NCBI RefSeq assembly: GCF_051414115.1
Contig: NZ_JBLKNZ010000001.1
Span: 2,170,001 to 2,234,000, forward strand
From: Halovenus marina
GTDB lineage: Archaea; Halobacteriota; Halobacteria; Halobacteriales; Haloarculaceae
Direction: 5' to 3'
DNA: 64,000 nucleotides
A program made the position numbers and the translations under genes. The notes below the pieces were generated by a model. The model was not told where the DNA came from, did no database searches, and worked only from the letters and a program-made list of their open reading frames with translations. Below, in pieces: positions 1 through 8,870 of the stretch (position 1 is the first letter of the stretch; every line of letters begins with the position of its first letter).

Positions 1-16
1 ACGTTACGCAGGTCTG

Positions 17-30
17 ATACTGCTGGCCGT
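17..30. repeat. Degenerate half of the palindromic repeat family
   Basis: The 14 bases match the outer left arm of the CTGCTGG subfamily with one change. The preceding bases read in frame as a TGA stop (15-17), so this looks like the 3' end of a gene lying off the window with a repeat arm on its stop codon. No matching right arm is visible, so it is a remnant at best. Confidence 0.35.
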
Positions 31-182
31 TCGAGGTGCATAGACCAACCGTACCGGAGTCACAGTCGAGTGGAGACCCCGATACGGAACGACAGCCAAA
101 TCCGCGATTCAGCGCGCAAAACTCCCCTCAGCACGGGGTATGAACTCTCTAATTTTGTAGGTAGCGAGCGTCGTCGTGTCAC

Positions 183-1409
183 ATGGAGTTTACACACGAA
201 GTCATCGACGATAGCCCGCCCTGCGGACGACTCGGTATCTGCCAGCCAACGGATCTGACCGGCAACGGTCGCCCGGACCTCATCGTCGGGGGGATGGGGT
301 CGGAGACGCTGCCGGTGCTCGGAACGAACGGTTTCCCGCTGATCGGCCGGTTCTTTCGTCGACTGGAGACCAGCCTGTTCTGGTACGAAAATCCCGGCTG
401 GAAACGCCACGCCATCTCGACGACACCGCACCTGTACGTGTTCGGAAACGCGCTGGGCGACGTCAGCGGAAACGGCCGACTCGACCTCATCGTCGGACAG
501 GGGATTGGGCAGCACGACATCTACTGGTTCGAACAGCCAGCTGACCCCCGACAGACCTGGAAACGGCATCTCGTTGCGTCGGATTTCAACAAGTATCACG
601 ACCTCGAATTCGGGGACGTCGACAACGACGGCAACGCAGAGATCGTCGGAACGTCCCAACAGAGCGAAGTCATCTTCTACTACGACATCCCCGACGATCC
701 AACACAGTCACCGTGGCCCTCGGAGTGCTGTCACATCATCGCTGAGAACACGGACGTCGAGGGGCTGAGAGTCGTCGATATCGACGGCGATGGGAAAAAC
801 GAGGTGATCGCTGGAACGAACATCTACCGCCACGTTCCCACCGAAAATGGTGAGCCGGGACTGTCAGCAAGCCCAGCAGAAGCCAGCGTCAGTGAAGCGC
901 AAACTGATGGCGGAGCGACGCTGCAAATTGCAGACGACTGGCAGCGAACACAGATTGCGAGTGACTGGGACTGGACGCGGGTCGCTGTCGGAGACATCGA
1001 CGGCGACGGAGAGCTAGAGGTCGTGTTCACCGAGGGCGATTCGCCAGAACTCGGCGATTCGATGGCCCGCGTCGCCTGGTTCGACCCTCCGGACTGGGAA
1101 CCGCATCTGCTCCGTGATGACATGTACTGCCCCCACTCCGTCCAGCTTGCAGACTTCGACGGCAACGGACTCCTCGACATCTACGTGGGGGAGATGGGAC
1201 TTGGGACGAACGACGGCGATGCCGAACACGTGATCTTCCGGAATCAGGGCGGTGGCGAGTTCGAGGAGACGGTCATCGAGTGGGGCATCCCAACCCACGA
1301 GGCCAAAGCTGTCGACGTCGACGGCGACGGCCGAATCGACATCATCGGAAAGTCCTACGAGCCGAACACCCACGTCGACGTCTGGTACAATCGAACGAGC
1401 GCCGAGTGA
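183..1409 (+). CDS. FG-GAP/VCBS-repeat beta-propeller protein
   Basis: A 408-residue protein with seven evenly spaced Asp/Gly-rich calcium-loop motifs of the form D-x-D/N/S-x-D/N-G-x-x-D/E, near residues 23, 93, 145, 199, 273, 324 and 378. Each is followed by a hydrophobic strand ending in G. This is the integrin-alpha-like FG-GAP/VCBS pattern, and seven copies fit a seven-bladed propeller. No signal peptide or lipobox is visible, so export is not shown by the sequence; the same is true of a beta-helix protein in this island. Its position beside glycan genes suggests a carbohydrate- or surface-related role, but the substrate is unknown. Start is the ATG at 183; no in-frame upstream alternative is convincing. 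Confidence 0.8.
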   Translation: MEFTHEVIDDSPPCGRLGICQPTDLTGNGRPDLIVGGMGSETLPVLGTNGFPLIGRFFRRLETSLFWYENPGWKRHAISTTPHLYVFGNALGDVSGNGRLDLIVGQGIGQHDIYWFEQPADPRQTWKRHLVASDFNKYHDLEFGDVDNDGNAEIVGTSQQSEVIFYYDIPDDPTQSPWPSECCHIIAENTDVEGLRVVDIDGDGKNEVIAGTNIYRHVPTENGEPGLSASPAEASVSEAQTDGGATLQIADDWQRTQIASDWDWTRVAVGDIDGDGELEVVFTEGDSPELGDSMARVAWFDPPDWEPHLLRDDMYCPHSVQLADFDGNGLLDIYVGEMGLGTNDGDAEHVIFRNQGGGEFEETVIEWGIPTHEAKAVDVDGDGRIDIIGKSYEPNTHVDVWYNRTSAE

Positions 1410-1439
1410 CGGCCGTGAGGGGTCACCGACTGTTCGCCG

Positions 1440-2309
1440 TTAGGCGATAGCCTGCGCGCGGAGTGGCTCGACGACGGCGTCGGCCCCGTGCTGGATCGTC
1501 GCCATCGCGTCCTCGGGGTGGTCGTGTTCGTAGATGAGCCACTCGACGTCGCTCCGTGTAGCCGCTGAAAACACGCGCTCGTAGTCGAGCACGCCAGTCC
1601 CGGGATCAGTCGACTGATAGCCGTCAGACGAGTCAGTGACGTCACAGACGTGAATCGCCGTCAACCGGTCACCGAAGAATTCGTACACCTCATTCTGGTC
1701 GTGGTTGGCGGCTCTGACCTCTCCGGCGTCGATCTCGAAGCCGATGTTCGCTCCGGCGGTACACTCGAAGAGATAGCCGATCCCCGTGTCACGCATCTGG
1801 GTTGCAGTCTGTCGAAGCCGTAACGGCTCAAACACGAGTCCGTCAACAGCGCCCGGCACGACTCCAGCGTCCACGAGACGACCGAGAAGCGGATAGTTCA
1901 GCGGTGGAAACAGGTCATGGCGCGTGTTGTGATAGACCAGATCGAACCCGCGCTGTTCGAGTGTCGTCGCAATCTCCGTCAGCGTGTCTGCGAACGCTCG
2001 GGTACGTCGCTTGGTCCGAAAGTGCGTCGCCGGGACGTGCGGGATTACGAGTTGGGAACAGCCGATTGTCTCGAACCGGTCCATGATCGGGCCTGGATCC
2101 GACTTGAGCGCCGAGAACTCGACGTGCCCGCCGACCGGAACGAGCCCCGTCTCATCGAGTGTGGCGGCGACAGCGTCCGGATCCGCATCCGCGAATCTGC
2201 CAGCGAACTCGACGCCCTCGAATCCCGCGTCGCTAACGTACTCCAGGGCTGTCGGGAGGGTCACTTCGAGGTCACGGACGCTGTGCAGTTGGATTGCCGG
2301 TCGCATCAT
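1440..2309 (-). CDS. Sugar phosphate isomerase/epimerase (xylose isomerase-like TIM barrel)
   Basis: A 289-residue protein of the AP-endonuclease-2/xylose isomerase-like superfamily. It opens with the family pattern of a beta strand carrying QLHSVRD, then DAGFEGVEF, and ends with an acidic strand containing YEHDHPEDA. These enzymes isomerise or epimerise sugars or polyols with a divalent metal held by Glu, Asp and His. I placed the start at the first of two adjacent ATGs (2309) because the upstream in-frame extension has no family-like residues. It is convergent with the FG-GAP gene, and an ATAACAA-type element lies upstream at 2421-2428. The exact sugar cannot be told. Confidence 0.78.
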   Translation of the reverse strand: MMRPAIQLHSVRDLEVTLPTALEYVSDAGFEGVEFAGRFADADPDAVAATLDETGLVPVGGHVEFSALKSDPGPIMDRFETIGCSQLVIPHVPATHFRTKRRTRAFADTLTEIATTLEQRGFDLVYHNTRHDLFPPLNYPLLGRLVDAGVVPGAVDGLVFEPLRLRQTATQMRDTGIGYLFECTAGANIGFEIDAGEVRAANHDQNEVYEFFGDRLTAIHVCDVTDSSDGYQSTDPGTGVLDYERVFSAATRSDVEWLIYEHDHPEDAMATIQHGADAVVEPLRAQAIA

Positions 2310-2420
2310 GGTTCGACCCCCGCAGACAGGCGCAATTGGGTCGAGAATTCCTTCCACAGGCGAGCAGTACGACGGTACCGAAAGTCACGGGCCATACGCA
2401 GCCATACTCCGGAGCGAATA

Positions 2421-2428
2421 TTGTTATA
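2421..2428 (-). promoter_or_regulatory. TATAACAA promoter-like motif upstream of the isomerase gene
   Basis: On the minus strand this reads TATAACAA, the commonest form of a motif that recurs upstream of genes across the glycan island. It lies about 110 nt before the chosen start, so it would imply a leader. Assignment as a TATA-type element is inference. Confidence 0.4.
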
Positions 2429-2501
2429 CCAGCGTTACCCGACGAGAGGTCGAGGTATTTTCGGTATCAGACGGCCGTTGAACGGCTGCTGCGCCGGGGG
2501 A

Positions 2502-3773
2502 TCAGATCCCACACAGTCGAACGTCGTGGGTGTCCCATCGCCGTTCGTCGAGGACGTCCACGGCATCGAACACGAGGTCAGTGCGGAGAAGACCACTCAC
2601 AGTCTCCGGGTCGAGACTACGGTATTCGTCGTGGGCGGCGGTGAGAACAGCGGCATCCGCCCCGTCGAGCGCCTCTTGCTGTGAATACAGGTCGAGATAC
2701 GAGTCGGTCACGTGCGGGTCCGAGAGACGAACGCTCACGGTTCCGCGCCCGCCGTCAGTGAGTGGTTCGATTCGAACGGGGGCCTCTTCGAGCGTCCGGG
2801 CGAGTGCCAGTCCGGGGCTGTTGCGTGTCTCCGCAACGTTTCCTTTGTAGGCAACACCGAGAATAGCGATCTCTGCATCCGCGAGCGTTCCGAGTTCCTC
2901 GCGCAGTCTGGCCGCGATGTACTCCGGCATGCTGTCGTTGACCGACCGGGCCGACTCCACGAGTGTCGCTCGATCGGAGTACTCGGTGAGAAAGAGCGGG
3001 TCGACCGGCAAGCAGTGGCCGCCCACACCTGGACCGGGGCGGAGAATATCCACCCGTGGATGCGTGTTTGCAAACTGGATCGCCTCACGCACGTCGATAT
3101 CGTGGTCGTCAGCGAGGAGTGCGAGTTCGTTCGCGTACGCGATGTTCAGGTCACGAAACGCGTTCTGTGCCAGTTTGACAAATTCCGCGGTCGTGGCATC
3201 GGATGTCACATGAACGGCCCCGTCGATGACAGGCCGGTACAGGTCACAGACAGTTCTGGCAGACCGGCGGTCGATACCGCCGATGATGCGGTCGTTCGCT
3301 CGGAGTTCAGCGACGGTGTTTCCGGGGAGTATCGTCTCCGGCGAGTACGCGAGTCCGAACTCCGATCCCGCCGTGAGTCCGGACTTCTCCAGCAGCGGGG
3401 CGACGGTAGTCGCCGTCGTCGTCGGTGGGACCGTCGACTCGACGATGATGGTATCACCCGGACGGAGGTCGGCAGCGATCGTTTCCGACGCCTGCTCGAC
3501 GTAGGTCAGGTTCGCCGCATCGTCGTACGGCGTCGGGACACAGATCGCGTGGTACTCTGCTGGCACACTCTCGTCACTGGGCGACAGCCCACTGGCCAGC
3601 GCATCTGTCACGTATCGCTCCAGGGCGTCCTCGGTCACGGTCAGGTCGCCAGTTCTGAGCGACTCGAGAACCGCCGGGTCGGTATCGTACCCGACGACCT
3701 CGTGTCCGTTGTTTGCAAACAGCGACGCCGTCGCAAGCCCCACGTACCCGAGGCCGTGCACACAGATAGTCAC
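2502..3773 (-). CDS. wecC: UDP-N-acetyl-D-mannosaminuronate-type nucleotide-sugar dehydrogenase
   Basis: A 423-residue member of the UDP-glucose/GDP-mannose dehydrogenase family. It has the N-terminal NAD-binding GLGYVGLA motif (residues 7-14), the central FVKLAQNAFRDLN helix, and the catalytic cysteine in GVGGHCLPVDP near residue 254. The C-terminal domain has AILGVAYKGNVAETRNSP. The enzyme oxidises a UDP-N-acetylhexosamine at C6 to the uronic acid in two NAD-dependent steps. I chose the GTG at 3773 because it is preceded by a GGGAGG-type ribosome site 8 nt upstream and the family starts directly at this strand. An open frame continues upstream only because it runs into an 18-bp tandem repeat. 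The exact N-acetyl sugar is inferred from family resemblance. Confidence 0.85.
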   Translation of the reverse strand: MTICVHGLGYVGLATASLFANNGHEVVGYDTDPAVLESLRTGDLTVTEDALERYVTDALASGLSPSDESVPAEYHAICVPTPYDDAANLTYVEQASETIAADLRPGDTIIVESTVPPTTTATTVAPLLEKSGLTAGSEFGLAYSPETILPGNTVAELRANDRIIGGIDRRSARTVCDLYRPVIDGAVHVTSDATTAEFVKLAQNAFRDLNIAYANELALLADDHDIDVREAIQFANTHPRVDILRPGPGVGGHCLPVDPLFLTEYSDRATLVESARSVNDSMPEYIAARLREELGTLADAEIAILGVAYKGNVAETRNSPGLALARTLEEAPVRIEPLTDGGRGTVSVRLSDPHVTDSYLDLYSQQEALDGADAAVLTAAHDEYRSLDPETVSGLLRTDLVFDAVDVLDERRWDTHDVRLCGI

Positions 3774-3812
3774 TGTTCGTTCCCTCCCGAGTGATGCGTG
3801 CGCTGTTGGTTC

Positions 3813-3902
3813 GAGCGTGCATCCGACTGCGAGCACGGATCGGACTGCGAGCGTGCATCCGACTGCGAGCACGGATCGGACTGCGAGCGTGCATCCGACT
3901 GC
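3813..3902. repeat. Five 18-bp tandem repeat units
   Basis: Five contiguous 18-bp units alternate between two versions, gagcgtgcatccgactgc (three times) and gagcacggatcggactgc (twice), giving a 36-bp higher-order period. The array sits between the dehydrogenase start (3773) and its upstream ATAACAA motif (3998-4005), in the probable leader. It could be a regulatory iteron array or a simple slippage product. Confidence 0.9.
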
Positions 3903-3997
3903 ATGGGTTGGTGACCGATAGCTGATTGTCGTTGCGGGATCGGTCCATCGCGTTGGAACCGGCTATGCATCTTCTGGATCCTCCGCTGAAATCCGCT

Positions 3998-4005
3998 TTG
4001 TTATA
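3998..4005 (-). promoter_or_regulatory. TATAACAA promoter-like motif upstream of the nucleotide-sugar dehydrogenase
   Basis: Minus-strand TATAACAA, identical to the copies at 2421 and 17917. It lies 225 nt before the GTG start of the dehydrogenase, with the 18-bp repeat array in between, and close to the 3' end of the neighbouring GT2 gene. Confidence 0.4.
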
Positions 4006-4021
4006 GACAACCTGTCGACAC

Positions 4022-5143
4022 TCATCGTCTGACAGTCACCTCCAGATCCGCGCTCTGCTGTCGGTCGAATGCCATCCCGACGCCGATCAAAATGGCACAG
4101 AGACACAGCCCCAAGGCAGTTGCGCCCAGAGCGGTGTACTGTGCCGAAATCAGGACCGACAGCAAAAGCGAGATTACCAGCAGAGCGCCGCCGACCGTCC
4201 CGAACAGATACGGGAGTACGACCCGGCGCCCACTCGACCCGTACTTCGTCCGGAGTCGCCAGACGAAGTTCTGCAACAGCAACCACGACAGCTGGGGGAT
4301 AAATCGGCTGTACCTGATCGAACTGTCCTCGTCTCCGTACACCGCAGCCATTTCGACGTCAGCGATTCGCATATCGTGGGTGTTCAGGCGGGTCAACAGG
4401 TCGTTCAAGAAGCCGTACTCGTCGTACAGCGAATCGAGTTCGATCTGTTCGAGCGCCTCGGCAGAGATGGCCGTGTAGCCGTTCTGGGGGTCGGTCATTC
4501 GCCAGTATCCCGACGCGATTCGCGTGAGCGTCGTCAGGAGAAGATTCCCAAACAGGCGCCAGCGCGTCATCCCCCGCCAGTGGTCTTTGGTCACGAGACG
4601 GTTGCCCTTCGCGTACTCGACTCTGTTCTCGGCGACCGGGTCCAGAATCTCGTCCAGAATGTCCGGGTCCATCTGCCCGTCCCCGTTCATCACTGCCACG
4701 ACGTCCATCCCGTCGTCGAGAGCGCGCGTGTACCCCGTCTTGATAGCGGCACCGACACCCTGGTTCGTCTCGTGTCTGAGCGGGACGACCCGCGAGACGG
4801 GTCGCTCATTCCCGGATATCTGTTCGTAGGGCGACAGCACTTCCACTGTGCCACCGACCGGCACGTCGACCCCCTCGCCCACCGCGGCCGCCCGGTCGTG
4901 GTCTGCTGACGTATCTAGCCCACCGTCGGCAACCCAGTTTGTGGACGCACTCGCCGGTTCAGCCTCGCTATCGTTGACTCGCATCGTCGCCGCTCTGATT
5001 TCGGCCCAGGTGCTGTCTGTCGAGCAGTCGTCGACTGGATAGATCCGGTCGACGAATGCCGGAATCGTCTCGATGACGTCGCCGACGAACCCTTCCTCGT
5101 TGTACGCCGGTATCACGACGGCGATGAGTTTTCCCTTGTACAT
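4022..5143 (-). CDS. Membrane-anchored family 2 glycosyltransferase (dolichyl-phosphate sugar synthase-like)
   Basis: A 373-residue protein. The GT-A domain starts with VVIPAYNEE (residues 9-17), then DDCSTDST, NQGVGAAIKTGY, a NGDGQMDPD acceptor/metal motif near 156 and QNGYTA near 221. Two membrane segments close the C-terminus from about residue 310. This matches DPM1/AglD-like enzymes that load a sugar from a nucleotide onto a polyisoprenyl phosphate. Between DDCSTDST and NQGVG there is an unusual Ala/Ser/Asp-rich insert of roughly 60-70 residues that the family normally lacks. Start at the ATG at 5143 gives the canonical short N-terminus. An ATAACAA-type element is at 5268-5275. Confidence 0.85.
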   Translation of the reverse strand: MYKGKLIAVVIPAYNEEGFVGDVIETIPAFVDRIYPVDDCSTDSTWAEIRAATMRVNDSEAEPASASTNWVADGGLDTSADHDRAAAVGEGVDVPVGGTVEVLSPYEQISGNERPVSRVVPLRHETNQGVGAAIKTGYTRALDDGMDVVAVMNGDGQMDPDILDEILDPVAENRVEYAKGNRLVTKDHWRGMTRWRLFGNLLLTTLTRIASGYWRMTDPQNGYTAISAEALEQIELDSLYDEYGFLNDLLTRLNTHDMRIADVEMAAVYGDEDSSIRYSRFIPQLSWLLLQNFVWRLRTKYGSSGRRVVLPYLFGTVGGALLVISLLLSVLISAQYTALGATALGLCLCAILIGVGMAFDRQQSADLEVTVRR

Positions 5144-5267
5144 GATCGGTTGCGTGGCGGGAACAGGAGACACACAGACTGCCGACACCAGACACGACTC
5201 CCGCCGGGATCGGTTCCGAAGCGGTGCCCGGTCAGCGAAGTATCGAGGGAAACGGCCGAACCGTGCT

Positions 5268-5275
5268 TTGTTATG
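5268..5275 (-). promoter_or_regulatory. CATAACAA promoter-like motif upstream of the GT2 gene
   Basis: Minus-strand CATAACAA, 125 nt before the GT2 start codon. It is one of the recurrent ATAACAA motifs of the island, and its role as a promoter element is inferred. Confidence 0.4.
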
Positions 5276-5391
5276 CTTCAGTTACAGATGCTAGTCGCTC
5301 TCTTCTCGCTGTAGTCGATCAGATCAGCACACCCTACCCGACGAACACTGGCCAGAGAAGTCAGCTGGTCGCTGTCGTCACCGGAGTCAGT

Positions 5392-6573
5392 TTACTGCGT
5401 CTTGGGTTTCGTCTGGACGGTTGGTCCATTCTCAGCAGCCGTTTTCGATACGCTCTCGTAGTGCTCAGCACAGAGCGCTTCGAGTGGGTTATCGGTGATC
5501 CGAATCGGGAGTGAGATCGGATGCTGGCGTCGTGCCGATTCCCAGCAGGCAAAGACCAGTTCGGTCCCGCGGAGCGCACGCTGTCCAGAGATAGCTGGCT
5601 CCGTTCCCGCTTGCAGGGAATCAACGACGTGTTCGATCGCCCGTTCGTAGTGATTGATCTGATCGCGGTCGACCGAGACCCCGGGCAGTACGCTCGTAAT
5701 CTTGTCTGTCACAGCCTGCATCCTCGTCGGTCCCGTCGTGTAGACCGATTCGCCGTTCGTGTCGACTGATTCCCACTTGCCTGTCGTACGCACGCGCAAC
5801 GGCGGCCCGGAGTCCGGTTGTATCTCGATACAACCGTCTGTCCCGACGAGACGGAGATACGCATCGACGAGGGTCTCACCGCCCTCCGCGGTCGAAGCAA
5901 ATCCCTGTGTCCCATCGGAGTACTCCCAGTGTGCCACGGCCCGTCGCTCGTTGAGCGCGCCGAACCATCGGTTCTCTGGGTCCGGTTCGACACCTGCGAG
6001 TGCCCACTCCGGCGTCGCCTCGTCGGTAAACAGTTCACAGAGATCGAACAGGTGGGTGCCAGCGTCGAAGAGGTTGACCTCAGACCATTCCAGACGCTCA
6101 AGGTCACCGATCTTGCCGTCGTCGAGCAACCGTTTTGCCGCCCGAACCGGTTCCGAGAGTCGACGCTGGTGGTCGATGGTCAACTGAACGTCGTTGCGCT
6201 CGCAGGCGGCGACCATCGCCTTGCAATCGCCCCACTGCGTCGCCATCGGTTTCTCACAGTGGATCGCCCCGAGATCACCCATCTCGGCACAGTCGACGAC
6301 GATCTCGGCGTGTACCGAGGGCGGGACGCAGACGCTCACGATGTCCACGTCTGCCTCGTCGAGCAGAGTTTCGTGGTCGGTGTACACCTGGTCGAGACCG
6401 AAGTTCTCGGCGAACGCCTCGGCGTTTTCGGGAACGATGTCAGCGCAGGCGACCAGTTCGCACTCGTCGAGACGCTCGTAGCCGGGGGCGTGTCGGTATG
6501 CCATCGCATAGCCGTCTCGGTCTCGTTCGTCCGGGTCCGCGCCAGTTCCGATGATCGCGACTCGGTAGGTCAT
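5392..6573 (-). CDS. Gfo/Idh/MocA family NAD(P)-dependent oxidoreductase
   Basis: A 393-residue protein with an N-terminal Rossmann fold (VAIIGTGADP at residues 5-14), the strand VDIVSVCVPPSVHAE, and the family EKP motif (CEKPMATQ near 110), whose Lys is the usual catalytic residue. A C-terminal alpha/beta domain follows. Members oxidise or reduce sugars and sugar nucleotides, or act in sugar aminotransferase and deoxy-sugar pathways. The long open frame upstream of 6573 is arginine- and serine-rich and not family-like. The ATG at 6573 lies 32 nt from a TTTATA box, typical of leaderless haloarchaeal genes. A specific substrate cannot be assigned. Confidence 0.83.
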   Translation of the reverse strand: MTYRVAIIGTGADPDERDRDGYAMAYRHAPGYERLDECELVACADIVPENAEAFAENFGLDQVYTDHETLLDEADVDIVSVCVPPSVHAEIVVDCAEMGDLGAIHCEKPMATQWGDCKAMVAACERNDVQLTIDHQRRLSEPVRAAKRLLDDGKIGDLERLEWSEVNLFDAGTHLFDLCELFTDEATPEWALAGVEPDPENRWFGALNERRAVAHWEYSDGTQGFASTAEGGETLVDAYLRLVGTDGCIEIQPDSGPPLRVRTTGKWESVDTNGESVYTTGPTRMQAVTDKITSVLPGVSVDRDQINHYERAIEHVVDSLQAGTEPAISGQRALRGTELVFACWESARRQHPISLPIRITDNPLEALCAEHYESVSKTAAENGPTVQTKPKTQ

Positions 6574-6604
6574 GTGGCTACTCTTTCGGACACGGCTGTA
6601 AGAG

Positions 6605-6610
6605 TATAAA
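6605..6610 (-). promoter_or_regulatory. TATA box of the Gfo/Idh oxidoreductase gene
   Basis: Minus-strand TTTATA inside CTTTATAC, 32 nt upstream of the ATG at 6573. This is the classical haloarchaeal TATA position for a leaderless or near-leaderless transcript. Confidence 0.6.
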
Positions 6611-6847
6611 GCGGCTACCGCGAGGCAACGCCGTGTGGACACGTTTCGCTCATGCGCGCGTGTCGTTCGCGCTCTGACTTCCCCACTGAAGTCGTGGACG
6701 TTCGCGCTTGGTCCGCTGTAACCGGAGCGAAGCGAATACGCACGCTCACAGAGCGTATACATAGTTTTCCATCGTACACAGACACGTACAAGAGATATCC
6801 GATCCCGACAGGGGAGTCCGAAGGGCTTCGTCATGGACGCCAAAGCG

Positions 6848-7834
6848 TCAGTCTGGCTGTGGGATAGGAGCGGTCAACTGACCGTGGTCGCCGCCCTCGA
6901 AGGTTCGAGACACGAGTGAGCGCCGTTCCTGCAGTTCGAGTTCAGCCATCGCAAACGGTCCGGGCATGGCGAACGTCGCCAGATGCAGGTCCCGTGGTTC
7001 GCCCCCCGATTCGATTTCGAATTCGACGGTAACGGCCGTCGGTTCGTCCTCGTCGTCGAAGGAAAAGCGTTCGTCGACGATGTGGACGTCATCGAGTTGG
7101 CCGTTGCCCTCTCGCGGACCCGCTGACGGGTTCTCCGTGATGCCATCGATCGAATTGCCGAGTGCGGCCATCAGATCGAGGTCGTTGCCGCCGTACAGGG
7201 GCGGGTCCGGCGGCGCGCTTCCGGGGCCGAAGTCGACCTGCCAGTACACCAGTTCCGGGACGTAGCTCGGCTCCGGGACACAGCCGCTGTGACTCAGCGT
7301 GAGTGTCGGATCGTCGCCGCCACCGCTGAACGACACAGACGCGTCCGTAACAGTCCCAGCGCGCTGAACTGCATCGAAGTGAACCGAGCCCTGATCCCGA
7401 ACGGTCCCTGCGAGATCCGTTATCGTCGGTTCGTCCTCGAAGTGAACGGTGAGCGTCGCGTCTTCGATTGGCTCGGAACCGCCCGGGGAGAGCACCCACT
7501 TCCAGTAGCTGTCGTCGGGGCAGTTGAGGGCCATGTGTTCCGCCCCCGCTCTACCCCAGTGTAGCTCTCTGGGTAACTCCGGACTCTCGGTTTGTTGGCT
7601 CTCCGTCTGATCCGTGTTTTCCTGCGTGTCCGGGTCGTCAGTGTCCCCGTCGGATTCAGCAGCCGTCTCCGAGTTAGCATCATCGCTCTGGAGCGACTCG
7701 GGAGTATCGCTGGCGTCAGATCCGGCGACTTCGTCCGGCGCGTCATCGTCGGCGTCGAATCCGAGACAGCCGCTGAGCCCGACAACGACCGCACTCCCGG
7801 TAAGCAAGAACTCACGTCTGTTTGGTGTGTCCAT
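6848..7834 (-). CDS. Tat-exported lipoprotein of unknown function
   Basis: A 328-residue protein with a twin-arginine signal RREFLLTGS (residues 6-14) and a lipobox GLSGC. The mature protein would be exported folded and anchored by its lipid-modified Cys. An Asp/Glu/Ser/Thr-rich spacer of about 75 residues follows, then a compact domain with several GGxDP-type turns and a paired Cys (one near LNCPDD, one near SHSGCVPEP). I do not recognise the domain. Start at the ATG at 7834 puts the Tat motif at the very N-terminus. It ends 274 bp from the oxidoreductase start. Confidence 0.8.
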   Translation of the reverse strand: MDTPNRREFLLTGSAVVVGLSGCLGFDADDDAPDEVAGSDASDTPESLQSDDANSETAAESDGDTDDPDTQENTDQTESQQTESPELPRELHWGRAGAEHMALNCPDDSYWKWVLSPGGSEPIEDATLTVHFEDEPTITDLAGTVRDQGSVHFDAVQRAGTVTDASVSFSGGGDDPTLTLSHSGCVPEPSYVPELVYWQVDFGPGSAPPDPPLYGGNDLDLMAALGNSIDGITENPSAGPREGNGQLDDVHIVDERFSFDDEDEPTAVTVEFEIESGGEPRDLHLATFAMPGPFAMAELELQERRSLVSRTFEGGDHGQLTAPIPQPD

Positions 7835-8001
7835 ACTTCGACGTGACAGTACCGAGTCTTTGTTACGCACTCTCTGACGTTCGCTCGCGAGGGATCGCCC
7901 ACTGTGGAAGACTGAAGCCGCCACGATCGAATCCTCGGTCGCGTGACCGCACCGAAGTATGAATTACATAACTTTGCCCATCACCCCCGTCCTCTCAGAA
8001 A

Positions 8002-8583
8002 ATGTGGCCGTGGGAGCACGCAATTCTCGGCTATCTCGTCTATTCCGGCGTCTGTCATCTTCGGTACGGAGAATCGCCCACGAGTCTCGGAACGAGTGTC
8101 GTCGTCTTCGCATCGCTACTGCCGGATCTCATCGACAAACCGCTGGCCTGGAGTGTCGGTCTCGTCGAAACGGGATACGCGATCGGGCATTCCGTGTTCT
8201 TTGCTGTCCCGCTCGTGGTCGCCGTCGGCGTCTGGGCCGCATCTGCGGAACAGCGACGGGTTGGAGTTGCCTTCGGGGTCGGCTACCTGCTGCATCTCCC
8301 CGCTGATATCGTCTTTCAGATGACTGGGGGCAGTGGTGTCCATCTTGAGATTGTCCTCTGGCCGATTGCAACCTTCGGGGAAGTAGAAGCGACCAACGGG
8401 TTCCTCTGGGAGTCGCTCCGCCGGATCGAACTCTTTCGTGCGGACGTGCTTGCCGGAGACCTCTCGACGTACATGTGGGCACAGCTCGTGATCACCGTAC
8501 TCGTGTTCTGCCTCTGGCTGTACGACGGCGCTCCGGTCGCACGTGAGGGGGTTCGAAAGACAGCGAACCTGCTCACCAGGTGA
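8002..8583 (+). CDS. Integral membrane metal-dependent hydrolase-like protein (YdjM/DUF457-like)
   Basis: A 193-residue hydrophobic protein with an early PWEHAILGYL segment, then LPDLIDK, IGHSVFF and a later HLPADIV. The His and Asp residues at helix ends match the pattern of the LexA-induced membrane-bound metal-dependent hydrolase (YdjM-like) family. Four to five membrane helices are visible. A CATAACTTTG sequence about 30 nt upstream could serve as promoter. Haloarchaeal members often sit near surface-glycan clusters, but their biochemical role is not established. Confidence 0.65.
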   Translation: MWPWEHAILGYLVYSGVCHLRYGESPTSLGTSVVVFASLLPDLIDKPLAWSVGLVETGYAIGHSVFFAVPLVVAVGVWAASAEQRRVGVAFGVGYLLHLPADIVFQMTGGSGVHLEIVLWPIATFGEVEATNGFLWESLRRIELFRADVLAGDLSTYMWAQLVITVLVFCLWLYDGAPVAREGVRKTANLLTR

Positions 8584-8870
8584 TTGACACCGTGGGGGAA
8601 CCGGCTAGCACACTCCGGTCGCTGCCGTCGAAGCACAGGCGAGTACCCGCCTCCTACCCGATAACAACAGGATACTACTCTCGATAATAGGTCCCATCCG
8701 ATGTTATTCTAAATGTAACAAAGTAGTGAGGGGTCCCTGATGAACTACGGTGGTTCCGTGTATCACGACTCACTACCGCGAGACAGATGCCATTCGGGGG
8801 CAGACAGCGCGTCTGCGCCAGCCGACCCGGAACTAGCACAGCAAATCACCGAACACTGACCGATCCAATC

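Noticed and set aside
2712..3794. Open frame of 360 codons antisense to the nucleotide-sugar dehydrogenase
   Set aside because: Arg/Val-rich product without motifs; the minus-strand gene has a full catalytic set.
3774..3872. Longer N-terminus for the nucleotide-sugar dehydrogenase
   Set aside because: The extra 33 residues come from the 18-bp repeats, while the GTG at 3773 has a good ribosome site and the family start.
3813..3902. CRISPR array
   Set aside because: The 18-bp units are contiguous with no spacers. No other array-like pattern or cas gene is present in the window.
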